The notes beneath the pieces are model-generated. The model worked only from the letters and a program-made list of their open reading frames with translations, ran no database searches and had not been told where the DNA came from. DNA of 64,000 nt from NCBI RefSeq assembly GCF_024810105.1, contig NZ_JANUDX010000003.1, positions 552,333 to 616,332 on the forward strand, written 5' to 3'. Both the position numbers and the translations under genes were made by a program. Of this stretch, positions 1 through 8,332 are shown one piece after another. Source of the stretch: Stenotrophomonas sp. BIGb0135. GTDB lineage: Bacteria > Pseudomonadota > Gammaproteobacteria > Xanthomonadales > Xanthomonadaceae. Every line of letters starts with the position of its first letter. The stretch's first letter is position 1.

Positions 1-1398
1 GTGATGGGCGGCGCGCTGACCATGGTCGGCAACTCGCCGCTGATCCTGTTGAACGATCTGCTGGCCTCGGCCAACAACAACCTGCCCTCCGGCCTTGCCA
101 CCATCGAGCCGCTGCGCATGTTCGCGCCGCTGCCGATCGGCGTGGCGCTGCTGATCGCCTCGCTGCTGTACTTCCGCTACTTCGGCGACCGCAAGCTGGT
201 CGAAGAGGAGACCCTGGCCAACGACGGGGTCACCCCCGCGCGCACCGAGAGCTACTTCGCCAAGACCTACGGCATCGAAGGCGACGTGTTCGAGCTGGTG
301 GTCACCGCCGAAAGCCCGCTGGTCGGCATGACCCTGGGCGAGGCCGAGAACGTGCACGATGCACCGCTGCTGCTGGCCCTGAAGACCGGCAACGACACCC
401 GCCTTGCGCCGCCGGCGGAGATGCGCATCTGGGTGGGCAGCGTGCTCGGGGTGATGGGCGCGCGCCAGCAGGTGGGCGATTTCGCGCAGAACCAGTTTCT
501 GCGCATGTCCTCGCGGCTGAAGCACCTGGGCGACCTGTTCAATCCCAGCCGCGCCGGCATTTCCGAAGCGGTGATCCCGCCGACCTCGGACGTGATCGGC
601 AAGACCGCCTCGGAACTGCGCCTGCGCAAGCAGCGCGGCATCAGCCTGCTGGCGATCAACCGCGACAAGCAGGTGATCCGCGAGGACGTGCGCAACGTGG
701 CGCTGCGCGCCGGTGACATGCTGGTCTTCCACAGCATCTGGACCGACCTGGCGCAGGCGGCCAAGAGCCGCGACTTCGTGGTGGTCACCGACTACCCCAA
801 GGGCGAGCAGCGCCCGCACAAGTTCAAGATCGCGATGAGCATCTTCGCCATCACCATCCTGATCGCACTGACCTCCAAGCTGCCGGTGGCGCTGACCCTG
901 ATGACGGGCGTGGCCGGCATGCTGCTCACCGGGGTGCTGCGCATGGACGAGGCCTACGCCTCGATCAACTGGAAGACCATCTTCATGATGGCCGGGCTGA
1001 TCCCGCTGGGCTGGGCGATGGACAGCAGTGGCGCGGCGGCCTGGATCGCCGGCCACACCATCGATCGCCTGCCGACCGGCATTCCGGTGTGGGTGCTGGA
1101 AATCGCGCTGGCGCTGCTGACCACGATGTTCTCGCTGGTGATCAGCCACGTGGGGGCGACCATCGTGATGGTGCCGATCGCGGTCAACCTGGCCCTGGCG
1201 GCCGGCGGCAACCCGACCGCATTCGCGTTGATCGTGGCGTTGTCGGCGTCCAACAACCTGATGACCGCCTCCAACCCGGTGATCTCGATGATCACCGGCC
1301 CGGCCAACTACACCCCGCGCGAACTGTGGCGGGTGGGCGCGCCGCTGTCGCTGATCTACACCATCGTGGTGGTGTTGATGATCAACCTGATGTTCTGA
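1..1398 (+). CDS. SLC13-family anion permease with TrkA-C domains (5' partial)
   Basis: The open frame runs in from the left edge, so only the C-terminal 465 residues are visible; the GTG at base 1 should not be taken as the start. The visible part begins in a membrane segment, is followed by two soluble blocks (about residues 85-155 and 190-265) that look like RCK_C/TrkA_C regulatory domains, and ends in a hydrophobic half of several helices. The SLC13 hallmark SNNLMTASNPV lies near the C terminus. This domain order matches the ~600-residue SLC13/DASS-like permeases often annotated as putative sulfate, citrate or dicarboxylate transporters. The substrate cannot be read from the sequence. It acts in the inner membrane. 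Confidence 0.85.
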   Translation: MMGGALTMVGNSPLILLNDLLASANNNLPSGLATIEPLRMFAPLPIGVALLIASLLYFRYFGDRKLVEEETLANDGVTPARTESYFAKTYGIEGDVFELVVTAESPLVGMTLGEAENVHDAPLLLALKTGNDTRLAPPAEMRIWVGSVLGVMGARQQVGDFAQNQFLRMSSRLKHLGDLFNPSRAGISEAVIPPTSDVIGKTASELRLRKQRGISLLAINRDKQVIREDVRNVALRAGDMLVFHSIWTDLAQAAKSRDFVVVTDYPKGEQRPHKFKIAMSIFAITILIALTSKLPVALTLMTGVAGMLLTGVLRMDEAYASINWKTIFMMAGLIPLGWAMDSSGAAAWIAGHTIDRLPTGIPVWVLEIALALLTTMFSLVISHVGATIVMVPIAVNLALAAGGNPTAFALIVALSASNNLMTASNPVISMITGPANYTPRELWRVGAPLSLIYTIVVVLMINLMF

Positions 1399-1508
1399 GG
1401 CGGCATCCACGCATGGCGTGGATCTACGTCATCGCCCGTGGTGGCTGCACGCTGCTGGAGCCACGCCATGCGCGGATCGGTGCCCGGCGCCGTGCTTGTC
1501 GCACGCCA

Positions 1509-1874
1509 TCAGCCCAGCCACACCTGGCCGTCGCGCAGCTGCAGCGGCACCGCACGCAGGCGGTCCCCCTTGCACGGGCCGGCCACGCAGTTGCCGTCGT
1601 CCAGCGAGAACGAGGCCCCATGCGCGGCGCAGACCAGATGGCCCTCGCGGCTCTTGAGGAACTGGCCCGGTGCCCAGTCCAGGCGGCGCCCGGCGTGCGG
1701 GCAGATGTTCAGCCAGCCACGCACCTGGTCGCCCTGGCGATACAGCACCAGCGATTCGCTGTCGCCGTCGACGCAGGCATCGACTTCGGCGAAGCCCTCG
1801 TCGGCAATGGCCTGCAAGGCGATCAAGGGGGCGGCGGCAGTCTCGGACACGGGCAGGTTCGGCGGTGGCGACAA
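1509..1874 (-). CDS. Small Rieske [2Fe-2S] protein
   Basis: A 121-residue soluble protein consisting of little more than one Rieske fold. The two cluster-binding motifs are visible as C58-P-H60 and C82-A-A-H85, with the usual ~21-residue spacing, so a [2Fe-2S] cluster bound by two Cys and two His is expected. It resembles stand-alone Rieske proteins of the NirD/ferredoxin-component type that serve as electron carriers for oxygenases or reductases. No partner oxygenase lies next to it, so its redox partner is unknown. The longest frame begins with TTG at 1874; an in-frame GTG at 1850 is an equally possible start, and neither has a good Shine-Dalgarno sequence. Confidence 0.85.
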   Translation of the reverse strand: MSPPPNLPVSETAAAPLIALQAIADEGFAEVDACVDGDSESLVLYRQGDQVRGWLNICPHAGRRLDWAPGQFLKSREGHLVCAAHGASFSLDDGNCVAGPCKGDRLRAVPLQLRDGQVWLG

Positions 1875-2032
1875 GGGAGGCGCATTCTCTCACGCCGTCA
1901 CGTGGCTGGCTCGGCGATGAACACAAGTCATTGATTTGAAATGAACGCCAACTGCGTTTAACGAGTTTTTCACTCAATGACAGAGGGCAGCCCGGATACT
2001 CGGGGTTCGCTGACTTCAGCCAAAGAAACGCC

Positions 2033-2311
2033 ATGTACAACCGCTTCTTCCAGTTCAACACGTTGCGCACCCTGTTCGCGCCGCGCAAGCCGCGCCATCC
2101 GCTGGTGCGCGTTGCGGTGGGCCTGCTGGGCCTGGCGATCCTGGCGGCACTGGTGTTTGTCGGGGTGTTCGTGGGCGCGGCGATGATCATTGCCGGGCTG
2201 GCGTGGAAGCTGCTGGCCCAGCGCAAGCAGGCCAGCCGCCAGAGCGACCCGCAGGTGGTTGACGCCGAATACCGCGTCGTCCGCAAGCAGGCATTGCCGC
2301 TGTCGCGTTGA
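2033..2311 (+). CDS. Small membrane protein of unknown function
   Basis: A 92-residue protein with a basic N terminus (about residues 1-22), one long hydrophobic stretch or tight helical hairpin (about 25-60) rich in Val, Ala, Leu and Gly, and a charged C-terminal tail. It looks like a single- or double-pass inner-membrane protein. I do not recognise the family. The upstream 150 bases are A+T-rich for this genome and probably hold its promoter. It is transcribed alone, between a minus-strand Rieske gene and a plus-strand hydrolase with its own promoter-like element. Confidence 0.65.
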   Translation: MYNRFFQFNTLRTLFAPRKPRHPLVRVAVGLLGLAILAALVFVGVFVGAAMIIAGLAWKLLAQRKQASRQSDPQVVDAEYRVVRKQALPLSR

Positions 2312-2403
2312 GGTCGCGCCGCGCGGCTGCGCGGCCCCTGCCCGGATACTGTCGCGCAACGCATGACGCCACGTTTGGCGTGGCACCTCGCGCACGCTCG
2401 TTC

Positions 2404-2409
2404 TAGACT
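2404..2409 (+). promoter_or_regulatory. Candidate -10 element for the FAH-family gene
   Basis: TAGACT lies 30 bases before the ATG at 2440, in a short intergenic gap. It resembles the TAGAAT/TAGACT-type -10 hexamers seen before other genes in this window. No clear -35 was identified. Confidence 0.4.
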
Positions 2410-2439
2410 GCCCGTGACCCTTCGTGACAGGACGCGAGC

Positions 2440-3147
2440 ATGACCGATGTAATCCCCACGCCCGAACAACCGCGCATTCCCGTGGCCGGTGGCGGCACCT
2501 TCCCGGTGCGCCGCATCTACTGCGTCGGGCGCAACTTTGCCGACCATGCGCGCGAAATGGGCGCGGCGGTGCCGGCTGCCGACGACCGTGGCCGTCCGAT
2601 GTTCTTCAGCAAGCCCGCCGATGCGATCGTGGTCGGGCACGACGATGTGATCCCCTACCCCTCGGCGACCGCCGACCTGCACCACGAGGTGGAACTGGTG
2701 GTGGCGATCGGTCGTGATGCGCCGGCCGGCGAGCTGCCGGTGGAGCAGGCAGAGGCACTGGTGTTCGGTTACGGCGTCGGCCTGGACCTGACCCGGCGCG
2801 ATCTGCAGGCCGCCGCCAAGGCCAAGGGCCATCCGTGGGACCCGGCCAAGGGCTTCGACCAGTCCGCACCGGTCAGCGAGCTGGTCCCGGCCGGCGAAGT
2901 GGGCGACCTCGCCGCACTCAACCTGTCGCTGGAAATCAACGGCGAGGTGCGCCAGCAGTCGCTGCTGGACCAGATGATCTGGACCGTGCCGGAGATCCTG
3001 CACGAGCTGTCCAAGCTGTGGGCGTTGAAGGCCGGCGACCTGGTGTTCATGGGCACCCCGGCGGGCGTGGCGGCATTGAAGCCGGGCGACCGTTTCAGCG
3101 CGCGCCTGGAAAACGTGGCCGAGCGCCACGGCGTCATCGCTGGATGA
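2440..3147 (+). CDS. Fumarylacetoacetate hydrolase family protein
   Basis: A 235-residue cytosolic protein with the FAH/HpcE fold. The metal-binding signature is visible: HHEVEL (two acidic ligands) around residue 85, followed by an Asp in [12 protein letters not shown]. The opening [17 protein letters not shown] and the late [12 protein letters not shown] are family hallmarks. Members hydrolyse or decarboxylate 1,3-dicarbonyl acids (fumarylpyruvate, oxaloacetate, acylpyruvates) with Mg2+ or Mn2+. The size fits single-domain acylpyruvase/oxaloacetate decarboxylase-type (FAHD1-like) enzymes rather than true fumarylacetoacetase (~420 residues). No aromatic catabolism genes are adjacent, so the exact substrate is open. 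Confidence 0.9.
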   Translation: MTDVIPTPEQPRIPVAGGGTFPVRRIYCVGRNFADHAREMGAAVPAADDRGRPMFFSKPADAIVVGHDDVIPYPSATADLHHEVELVVAIGRDAPAGELPVEQAEALVFGYGVGLDLTRRDLQAAAKAKGHPWDPAKGFDQSAPVSELVPAGEVGDLAALNLSLEINGEVRQQSLLDQMIWTVPEILHELSKLWALKAGDLVFMGTPAGVAALKPGDRFSARLENVAERHGVIAG

Positions 3148-3202
3148 CATCGGCTGCGCTACCCTGCGCCGTCTTTTGATAAACCCGCCACAGGAGATCC
3201 CG

Positions 3203-3607
3203 ATGGGAATGATTACCGAGTTCAAGGAATTCGCCATGCGTGGCAACGTCATCGACCTGGCGGTCGGTGTCGTCATCGGTGCGGCGTTCGGCAAGATCGT
3301 CACCGCGCTGGTGGACAAGATCATCATGCCGCCGCTGGGCTGGTTGATCGGACGCGTGGACTTCTCGCAGCTGGCCTGGACCCTGGCCCCAGCCCGGCTG
3401 GCCGCCGACGGCAAGGAGATCCCGGCGGTGGTGATCGGCTACGGTGACTTCCTCAACACGCTGGTGCAGTTCGTGATCGTGGCATTCGCCATCTTCCTGG
3501 TGGTCAAGGTGATCAACCGCCTGGCCCGCAAGAAGGAAGCCGCCCCCGCCGCACCGGCCGAAGAAGTGCTGCTGTTGCGCGAGATCCGCGACAACCTCAA
3601 GCGCTGA
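3203..3607 (+). CDS. mscL: Large-conductance mechanosensitive channel MscL
   Basis: A 134-residue inner-membrane channel that opens under membrane tension and releases solutes on hypoosmotic shock. The N terminus [20 protein letters not shown] and following helix TM1 (about residues 15-45) with [12 protein letters not shown] are diagnostic. A periplasmic loop and TM2 (about 78-105) follow, then a charged C-terminal bundle ending [13 protein letters not shown] 3203 is chosen because AGGAG sits about 6 bases upstream at 3192; an in-frame ATG at 3176 lies before that site and would add nine non-conserved residues. The gene is followed by a stem-loop terminator. Confidence 0.97.
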   Translation: MGMITEFKEFAMRGNVIDLAVGVVIGAAFGKIVTALVDKIIMPPLGWLIGRVDFSQLAWTLAPARLAADGKEIPAVVIGYGDFLNTLVQFVIVAFAIFLVVKVINRLARKKEAAPAAPAEEVLLLREIRDNLKR

Positions 3608-3620
3608 GGCGATCCGGGCA

Positions 3621-3644
3621 GGGCCGGCCGTTGGCCGGCGCTAC
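3621..3644 (-). repeat. SMAG-type REP palindrome
   Basis: Read on the minus strand it starts GTAG and continues into a GCCGGCC/GGCCGGC stem with a 3-4 nt loop, the layout of SMAG elements. It lies between the mscL stop and its terminator. Confidence 0.6.
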
Positions 3645-3710
3645 CGCCACCCGGCATCGTCTGGCGCCGGCCCTTGGCCCGCGTTCCGGCGCGTGTCGGA
3701 GGCACAGTCG

Positions 3711-3736
3711 AAAGCCCCGCCCTGGCGGGGCTTTCG
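3711..3736 (+). terminator. Terminator-like hairpin after mscL
   Basis: A 10-bp stem AAAGCCCCGC / GCGGGGCTTT with loop CCTG. Only a short T run follows on the plus strand, so efficiency is uncertain. Confidence 0.6.
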
Positions 3737-3839
3737 CGTATGGAAAACAGCGTCCGCGCAACCATGACCTACCGCCCATGTGCGGTCCGGACAGGCTGCT
3801 AAGCTCCAAGGCTTCCGCCCCTGTTTCCCGGAGTTGTCC

Positions 3840-5261
3840 ATGCGTCGCCGCGTCCTTGCCATCGCATCCTCCCTCGCCCTGCTGGCTGCGCCTGCATTCG
3901 CGGCGACCGGCACCACCACCCTGCCGCCCAGGTCGCTGGCCACCGCGGCCGAACTGCGCGAGCAGGCGCTCAAGGATGACACCGGCTGGAAGGTGGTCGA
4001 ATCGCTGACCACCGAGATCGGCCCGCGCATCGCCGGCGGTGAAGCCGACGCGCGCGCGGTGGCCTGGGCCGTGGCCAAGTTCAAGGCGCTGGGCTTTGAC
4101 AAGGTATGGACCGAGCCGGTCACCTTCCCCAAGTGGGAGCGCCGCAGCGAGCACGCGCAGGTCACCGGCACGCATGCGCAGCCGCTGACCATCACCGCGC
4201 TGGGCGGCAGCCCGGGCGGCACGGTCGAGGCCGAGGTGGTGCGCTTCGCCGATCTCGCCGCGTTGCAGGCGGCGCCCGCCGGCTCGCTGACCGGCAAGAT
4301 CGCCTTCGTTGATTACCAGATGACCGCCTACCGCGATGGCCGCGACTACGGCAACGGCGGCGCGGTGCGCAGCAAGGGCCCGTCCGAAGCGATCCGCAAG
4401 GGCGCGGTGGGCTTTGTGATGCGCTCGGCCGGTACCGACTCGCACCGCGTGCCCCACACCGGCATCACCCGTTTCGACGATGGCCTGACCCCGGTGCCGT
4501 CGGCCGCGCTGTCGGTGCCCGATGCCAACCAGTTGGCGCGCCTGGTCGCACGCGGCAGGACCACGCTGAAGCTGAGCCTGGATTGCGGCTGGGATGGCAA
4601 GGCCACCTCCTACAACGTAATCGGCGAGATCACCGGGCGCAGCCTGCCCAAGGAAGTGGTGGTGATCGGCGGTCACCTGGATTCGTGGGACCTGGGCACC
4701 GGGGCGATCGATGATGGCGCAGGCGTAGGCATCACCATGGCCGCCGGCCACCTGATCGGCCAGCTCAAGCAGGCGCCCAAGCGCACCATCCGCGTGGTTG
4801 CCTTCGCCAACGAGGAACAGGGCCTGTATGGCGGCAAGGCCTACGCCGAAGCGCATGCCAAGGACGTGGTGCTGCACCAGCTCGCCGCCGAAAGCGACTT
4901 CGGCGCCGGCCGCATCTATGCCTTCAACACCGGCTCGCCGAACCCGGAACACTCGCGCGAGGCGACCCGGCAGATCGCCGACGTGCTCAAGCCGTTGGGT
5001 ATTGAGTACGCGCCCGACAAGGGCGGCCCCGGGCCGGACGTGGGCCCGCTGGCTGCCAAGGGCGGCGCGTGGGCGTGGCTGGCGCAGGACGGCACCGACT
5101 ACTTCAACCTGCACCACACCGCCGACGACACCCTGGACAAGATCGACCCGGCCGCACTGGCGCAGAACGTGGCCGCGTACACGGTGTTCGCCTACCTGGC
5201 TGCGGAAGCCGACGGCAGCTTCGGCAGCGAAGCCAAGCCGACCACCCCGCCCAACGAATGA
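3840..5261 (+). CDS. Secreted M28-family zinc metallopeptidase
   Basis: A 473-residue exported peptidase. ATG 3840 opens a typical Sec signal peptide (basic MRRR, hydrophobic core, AFA cleavage region near residue 21) and is preceded by CGGAG; upstream in-frame starts would disrupt it. The N-terminal half resembles a PA domain insert (about 130-260). The C-terminal catalytic domain shows the di-zinc motifs: GGHLDSWDLG (H279, D281), GAIDDGAG, and NEEQGLYG (catalytic/ligand Glu pair about 325), and a late HHTADDTLDKI His ligand. Family members are aminopeptidases or carboxypeptidases Q-like in the periplasm or outside. It is monocistronic. Confidence 0.92.
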   Translation: MRRRVLAIASSLALLAAPAFAATGTTTLPPRSLATAAELREQALKDDTGWKVVESLTTEIGPRIAGGEADARAVAWAVAKFKALGFDKVWTEPVTFPKWERRSEHAQVTGTHAQPLTITALGGSPGGTVEAEVVRFADLAALQAAPAGSLTGKIAFVDYQMTAYRDGRDYGNGGAVRSKGPSEAIRKGAVGFVMRSAGTDSHRVPHTGITRFDDGLTPVPSAALSVPDANQLARLVARGRTTLKLSLDCGWDGKATSYNVIGEITGRSLPKEVVVIGGHLDSWDLGTGAIDDGAGVGITMAAGHLIGQLKQAPKRTIRVVAFANEEQGLYGGKAYAEAHAKDVVLHQLAAESDFGAGRIYAFNTGSPNPEHSREATRQIADVLKPLGIEYAPDKGGPGPDVGPLAAKGGAWAWLAQDGTDYFNLHHTADDTLDKIDPAALAQNVAAYTVFAYLAAEADGSFGSEAKPTTPPNE

Positions 5262-5457
5262 TCGCCGCGCGCGACGGCGTGGCGTCGTCGCCTTGCGTGT
5301 GTTGATCGCGATGTCCTGAAAAAGGCGCTTCCTGCAATCGCGGGGAGCGTTGTTCCAACGCGTTGTGGCGGATGGTTCACGGCCATGAGCGCGTGGTCGG
5401 GCAGTCCTTGGGGTGAGTGGAACGGGGGGTTTGTCCGCTCGGGTCTGTCGCGAGCGC

Positions 5458-5515
5458 GTTCGCCTCCAAGGGCATGGGGGCCCAGCGCCCAACCCCACCG
5501 ACCGCCGCGCGGAAA
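5458..5515. repeat. Dispersed repeat related to the 32.2-kb palindrome arm
   Basis: The stretch CGCCTCCAAGGGCATGGGGG followed by CCCAGCGCCCAACCCCACC and GACCGCCGCGCG closely parallels 32270-32315 and the reverse complement of 32179-32218. It lies in a gene-free 577-base gap between the M28 peptidase and the TrmH-family gene. The first ~200 bases of that gap (5262-5457) hold nothing I can name. Confidence 0.55.
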
Positions 5516-5560
5516 AAGATCCAGAGCGCGCTTCTGCTTGCCCGCGGATGGCGGAAGAAT

Positions 5561-5592
5561 AAAAAAAGCCCGGCCGCAAAAGCGACCGGGCC
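5561..5592 (-). terminator. Strong intrinsic terminator (minus strand)
   Basis: On the minus strand a 10-bp stem GCCCGGTCGC / GCGGCCGGGC with a TTTT loop (one G-U pair) is followed by seven consecutive T residues. There is no minus-strand gene directly downstream; it ends either the TrmH-family transcript (gene end 5839) or the candidate ncRNA just upstream. Confidence 0.88.
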
Positions 5593-5740
5593 ACCGGGAC
5601 TCGTCACACCCCACGCGGTGAGCGCCACAGACTTGCTGCGATCCGGACAACAGCGCCGCGCTGGGTGGGTGTCTCTCCTCACCAACCCAACACAGCACCG
5701 CCTTGCACTGTGACGCAGCGCTACAGCCGCTCACCATGCG
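5593..5740 (-). ncRNA. Candidate structured small RNA ending in an intrinsic terminator
   Basis: No plausible protein is encoded here, but the minus strand folds well by eye. An outer stem pairs GGTGAGCG (5735-5728) with CGCTCACC (5624-5617). Inside it are hairpin A, CACAGTGC/GTGCTGTG (5712-5705 with 5698-5691, eight pairs including two G-U), and hairpin B, GTTGGGTTGGTG/CACCCACCCAGC (5691-5680 with 5671-5660, 11 of 12 paired) with loop AGGAGAGA. A strong terminator follows at 5592-5561. A perfect 8-bp hairpin lies upstream at 5780-5761. It does not match SRP RNA, tmRNA, RNase P or a riboswitch that I recognise. The GGA loop could be a CsrA/RsmA contact, but that is speculative. It could also be a structured 3' UTR of the TrmH-family transcript. 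Confidence 0.5.
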
Positions 5741-5838
5741 AAAAGTCCGAATCCCTTGTAGTCACCGAGTTATCGGTGACGTGGTTCACACCGCGTTGGG
5801 CGAGCGCGCACGCGCGCTACCCGAAAAACAGCACCGGA

Positions 5839-6678
5839 TCAGCGCGACTGACGCGCGTACCAGTGCGACAGCAGCACCGCGGTCGCCGATGCCACGTTGA
5901 GACTCTCCACCGCACCGGTACCGGGAATGGACACCTGCTGGTCGCATGCCTGCGCCAGCTCGCGGTCCATGCCCTCGCCTTCGGCACCCATCACATACAC
6001 CAGGCGTGCCGGCACCTCGCTGGCGAACAGGTCACTGCCACCGTCGACCAGCGTGGCGGCCAGCCCGAAGCCGGCCTCGCGCAACTGCGACATGGCCTGC
6101 GGCACGGCCGGCAGCCGCACCAGCGGCACCGCCTCGGCACCGCCCTCGGCCACGCGTGCGGCCGCGCCGGACAACGCCAACGTGGCACCGGGCGGCAACA
6201 GCAGCCCGGCCACGCCGAAGTGCGCGGCCGAACGCAGGATCGCGCCGAAGTTGTGCGGGTTGCCCACCCCGTCCAGCCACAGCGCCAGCACCGGCTTGCC
6301 GGCCGGCAGCGCCTGCAGCCACTCGCCCAGCTCGAGCATCGGCGCACGCAGCACGTCGGCCACGACCCCTTCGTGATGGGTGGTGGCGGCGAGCTTGTTG
6401 AGGTCTCCCTCCTCCACGACGCGATAGCCGACGCGGTTGGCCACGCACCACTTGAGCACCGGCTGCATGCGCGGGATCAGTGCCTCGACCAGGTACAGCT
6501 TGCGCAGCGCCTGCGGGCGCGAGGCGAACAGCGCCTGCACGGCATTCCAGCCGTACAGGCGCAGCTCGTCGTTGCCGCGGCCCGGCGGTGGCGGCGTGCC
6601 GCCCTCGCGCGGGGGCAACGGGGTTGCCCGCGGCGGCCGCGAGGACGGGCGGCGGGCATTTTTCCAGGGATCATTCAC
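5839..6678 (-). CDS. TrmH/SpoU-family RNA 2'-O-methyltransferase
   Basis: A 279-residue SPOUT methyltransferase that would transfer a methyl from S-adenosylmethionine to a ribose 2'-OH in rRNA or tRNA. An L30e-like substrate-binding domain (about residues 35-105, starting ELRLYGWNAVQALF) precedes the knotted domain with motif 1 NPHNFGAILR, motif 2 VYVMGAEGEGM and motif 3 ESLNVASATAV. The N-terminal ~33 residues are Pro/Arg-rich and probably disordered. The GTG start at 6678 overlaps the stop of the upstream symporter gene by 8 bases, so the two are translationally coupled; the longer frame lacks a better start. It resembles RlmB and E. coli YfiF; I cannot decide which RNA it modifies, so no symbol is given. 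Confidence 0.85.
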   Translation of the reverse strand: MNDPWKNARRPSSRPPRATPLPPREGGTPPPPGRGNDELRLYGWNAVQALFASRPQALRKLYLVEALIPRMQPVLKWCVANRVGYRVVEEGDLNKLAATTHHEGVVADVLRAPMLELGEWLQALPAGKPVLALWLDGVGNPHNFGAILRSAAHFGVAGLLLPPGATLALSGAAARVAEGGAEAVPLVRLPAVPQAMSQLREAGFGLAATLVDGGSDLFASEVPARLVYVMGAEGEGMDRELAQACDQQVSIPGTGAVESLNVASATAVLLSHWYARQSR

Positions 6679-8188
6679 TACGGGACAGCTCCAGCTTGCG
6701 TTGACGCCAGAAGTCGGCATTCTTGATGCCCAGGGCATCGGGGTCGAAGGTCGGATCCAGGCCGAGCTTCTTCTGTCGTTCGTAATCGCGCAGCGCCAGC
6801 ATCGCCGGCTTCTGCACGATCAGGATGGCGATGATGTTCAGCCACGCCATCAGGCCCACGCCGATGTCGCCCAGCGCCCAGGCCAGCGTGGCGTTGTGGA
6901 ACGCACCGAACACCACCATGCCGATGATGCCCAGGCGCAGCACCAGCACGGTCAGCGGCCGCTTGCGGTTGTGGTTGATGTAGCTGAGGTTGGTCTCGGC
7001 CATGTAGTAATAGGCCATGATCGTGGTGAAGGCGAAGAAGAAGATCGCCAGCGACACGAACGAGGCGCCCCAACCGGGCAGCACGGCTTCCACGCCGGCC
7101 TGCGCGTACCCGGCGCCTTCGGGGATGCCGGCCAGGCCCTGGAACAGCGGCGCGGCGCCTTCCACCGGCGAATACACGTTGTAGGTGCCGCTGGCCAGGA
7201 TCAGGAAGGCCGTGGCGGTGCACACCATCATGGTGTCGAAGTAGATCGCGAAGGCCTGCACGTAGCCCTGCTTGGCCGGGTGCGAGACCTCCGAGGCGGC
7301 GGCGGCGTGCGGGCCCGAGCCCTGCCCGGCTTCATTGGCATAGATGCCGCGCTTGATGCCCCACTCCACGGCCAGGCCCATCATCGCGCCGAACGCGGCG
7401 TGGGTGCCGAAGGCGCTGTCGAAGATGATGCCGAACATCTCCGGCACGCGGTCGTAGTTGATGATCATGATGACGATGGCCATCAGGATGAACGCGGCGG
7501 CCATGAACGGCACCACCACTTCGGCGAAGTTGGCGATGCGCTTGACCCCGCCGAAGATGACCACGCCCAGCAGCAGCGCGACCACGATGCCGATGCCCAG
7601 CTTCAGCGCCTGCACCGCGTCCATGCCCATGACCTGGCCATCCAGCGGGCCGCACAGTGCGCCGCCGCGGCAGGCGTTGATGATGCTGTCGGCGATCGCG
7701 TTGGCCTGTACGCCCGGCATCAGGAAGCCGGCGGCGATGATCGTGGCCACGGCGAAGGCCAGGGCGTACCACTTCATGCCCATCGCTTTTTCGATGTAGT
7801 ACGCCGGGCCGCCACGGTAGCGGCCTTCGGCATCCTTGGTCTTGTAGATCTGCGCCAGGGTGCATTCCACGTACGAGGTAGAGGCGCCCAGGAAGCCCAT
7901 CACCCACATCCAGAAGATCGCACCCGGGCCGCCGAAGGCGATCGCGGTGGCCACGCCGGCGATGTTGCCGATGCCCATGCGCCCGGCCATCGACATGGCC
8001 AGGGCCTGGAACGAGGACACGCCGGCCTCGGATTTCTCACCCTGGACGGTCAGGCGACACATCTCGAAGAAGCCGCGGATCTGCATGAACCGGGTGCGGA
8101 CGCTGAAAAACAGGCCAGCGCCCAGGCACACGGCGATCAGCGCCTTGCTCCAGATGATGCTGTTGATGAAATGTACGGCTGCTTCCAC
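6671..8188 (-). CDS. AGCS-family sodium:alanine/glycine symporter
   Basis: A 505-residue polytopic inner-membrane protein with about ten to eleven hydrophobic segments. The AGCS signature GRMGIGNIAGVATAIAFGGP is present near residue 70, followed by the GGPAYYIEKAMG block and, in the middle, NEAGQGSGPHAAAAS, both typical of Na+-coupled alanine/glycine carriers (AlsT/DagA type). A GGAGAG Shine-Dalgarno is visible just before the ATG. It is upstream of, and overlaps, the TrmH-family gene. No riboswitch-like structure was recognised in the 144 bases before it. Confidence 0.95.
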   Translation of the reverse strand: MEAAVHFINSIIWSKALIAVCLGAGLFFSVRTRFMQIRGFFEMCRLTVQGEKSEAGVSSFQALAMSMAGRMGIGNIAGVATAIAFGGPGAIFWMWVMGFLGASTSYVECTLAQIYKTKDAEGRYRGGPAYYIEKAMGMKWYALAFAVATIIAAGFLMPGVQANAIADSIINACRGGALCGPLDGQVMGMDAVQALKLGIGIVVALLLGVVIFGGVKRIANFAEVVVPFMAAAFILMAIVIMIINYDRVPEMFGIIFDSAFGTHAAFGAMMGLAVEWGIKRGIYANEAGQGSGPHAAAASEVSHPAKQGYVQAFAIYFDTMMVCTATAFLILASGTYNVYSPVEGAAPLFQGLAGIPEGAGYAQAGVEAVLPGWGASFVSLAIFFFAFTTIMAYYYMAETNLSYINHNRKRPLTVLVLRLGIIGMVVFGAFHNATLAWALGDIGVGLMAWLNIIAILIVQKPAMLALRDYERQKKLGLDPTFDPDALGIKNADFWRQRKLELSRSE

Positions 8189-8332
8189 GCGCTCTCTCCA
8201 GTCGGCGGAAAAATGAAGGACGTCCCGTCGGCTGGAAGGGACCGGGTCGATTCTCCATGATCACGGCCGCCACGGGTAGCGCCACGCCCGACGCCGGTGC
8301 GGCGCGATGAAAGATGAACGCGTCGCCGGGCG

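Noticed and set aside
3597..5594. 665-codon minus-strand frame opposite the M28 peptidase
   Set aside because: Peptidase on the plus strand has signal peptide and zinc motifs; the opposite frame has none.
5561..5740. 6S RNA, SRP RNA or a riboswitch
   Set aside because: No SRP core (GGTCAGG...GGAAGCAGCC), no 6S-type long rod with central bubble, and no gene downstream on the same strand for a riboswitch to control.
8189..8332. Glycine riboswitch before the AGCS symporter gene
   Set aside because: No recognisable tandem glycine-aptamer core was seen in the 144-base leader.
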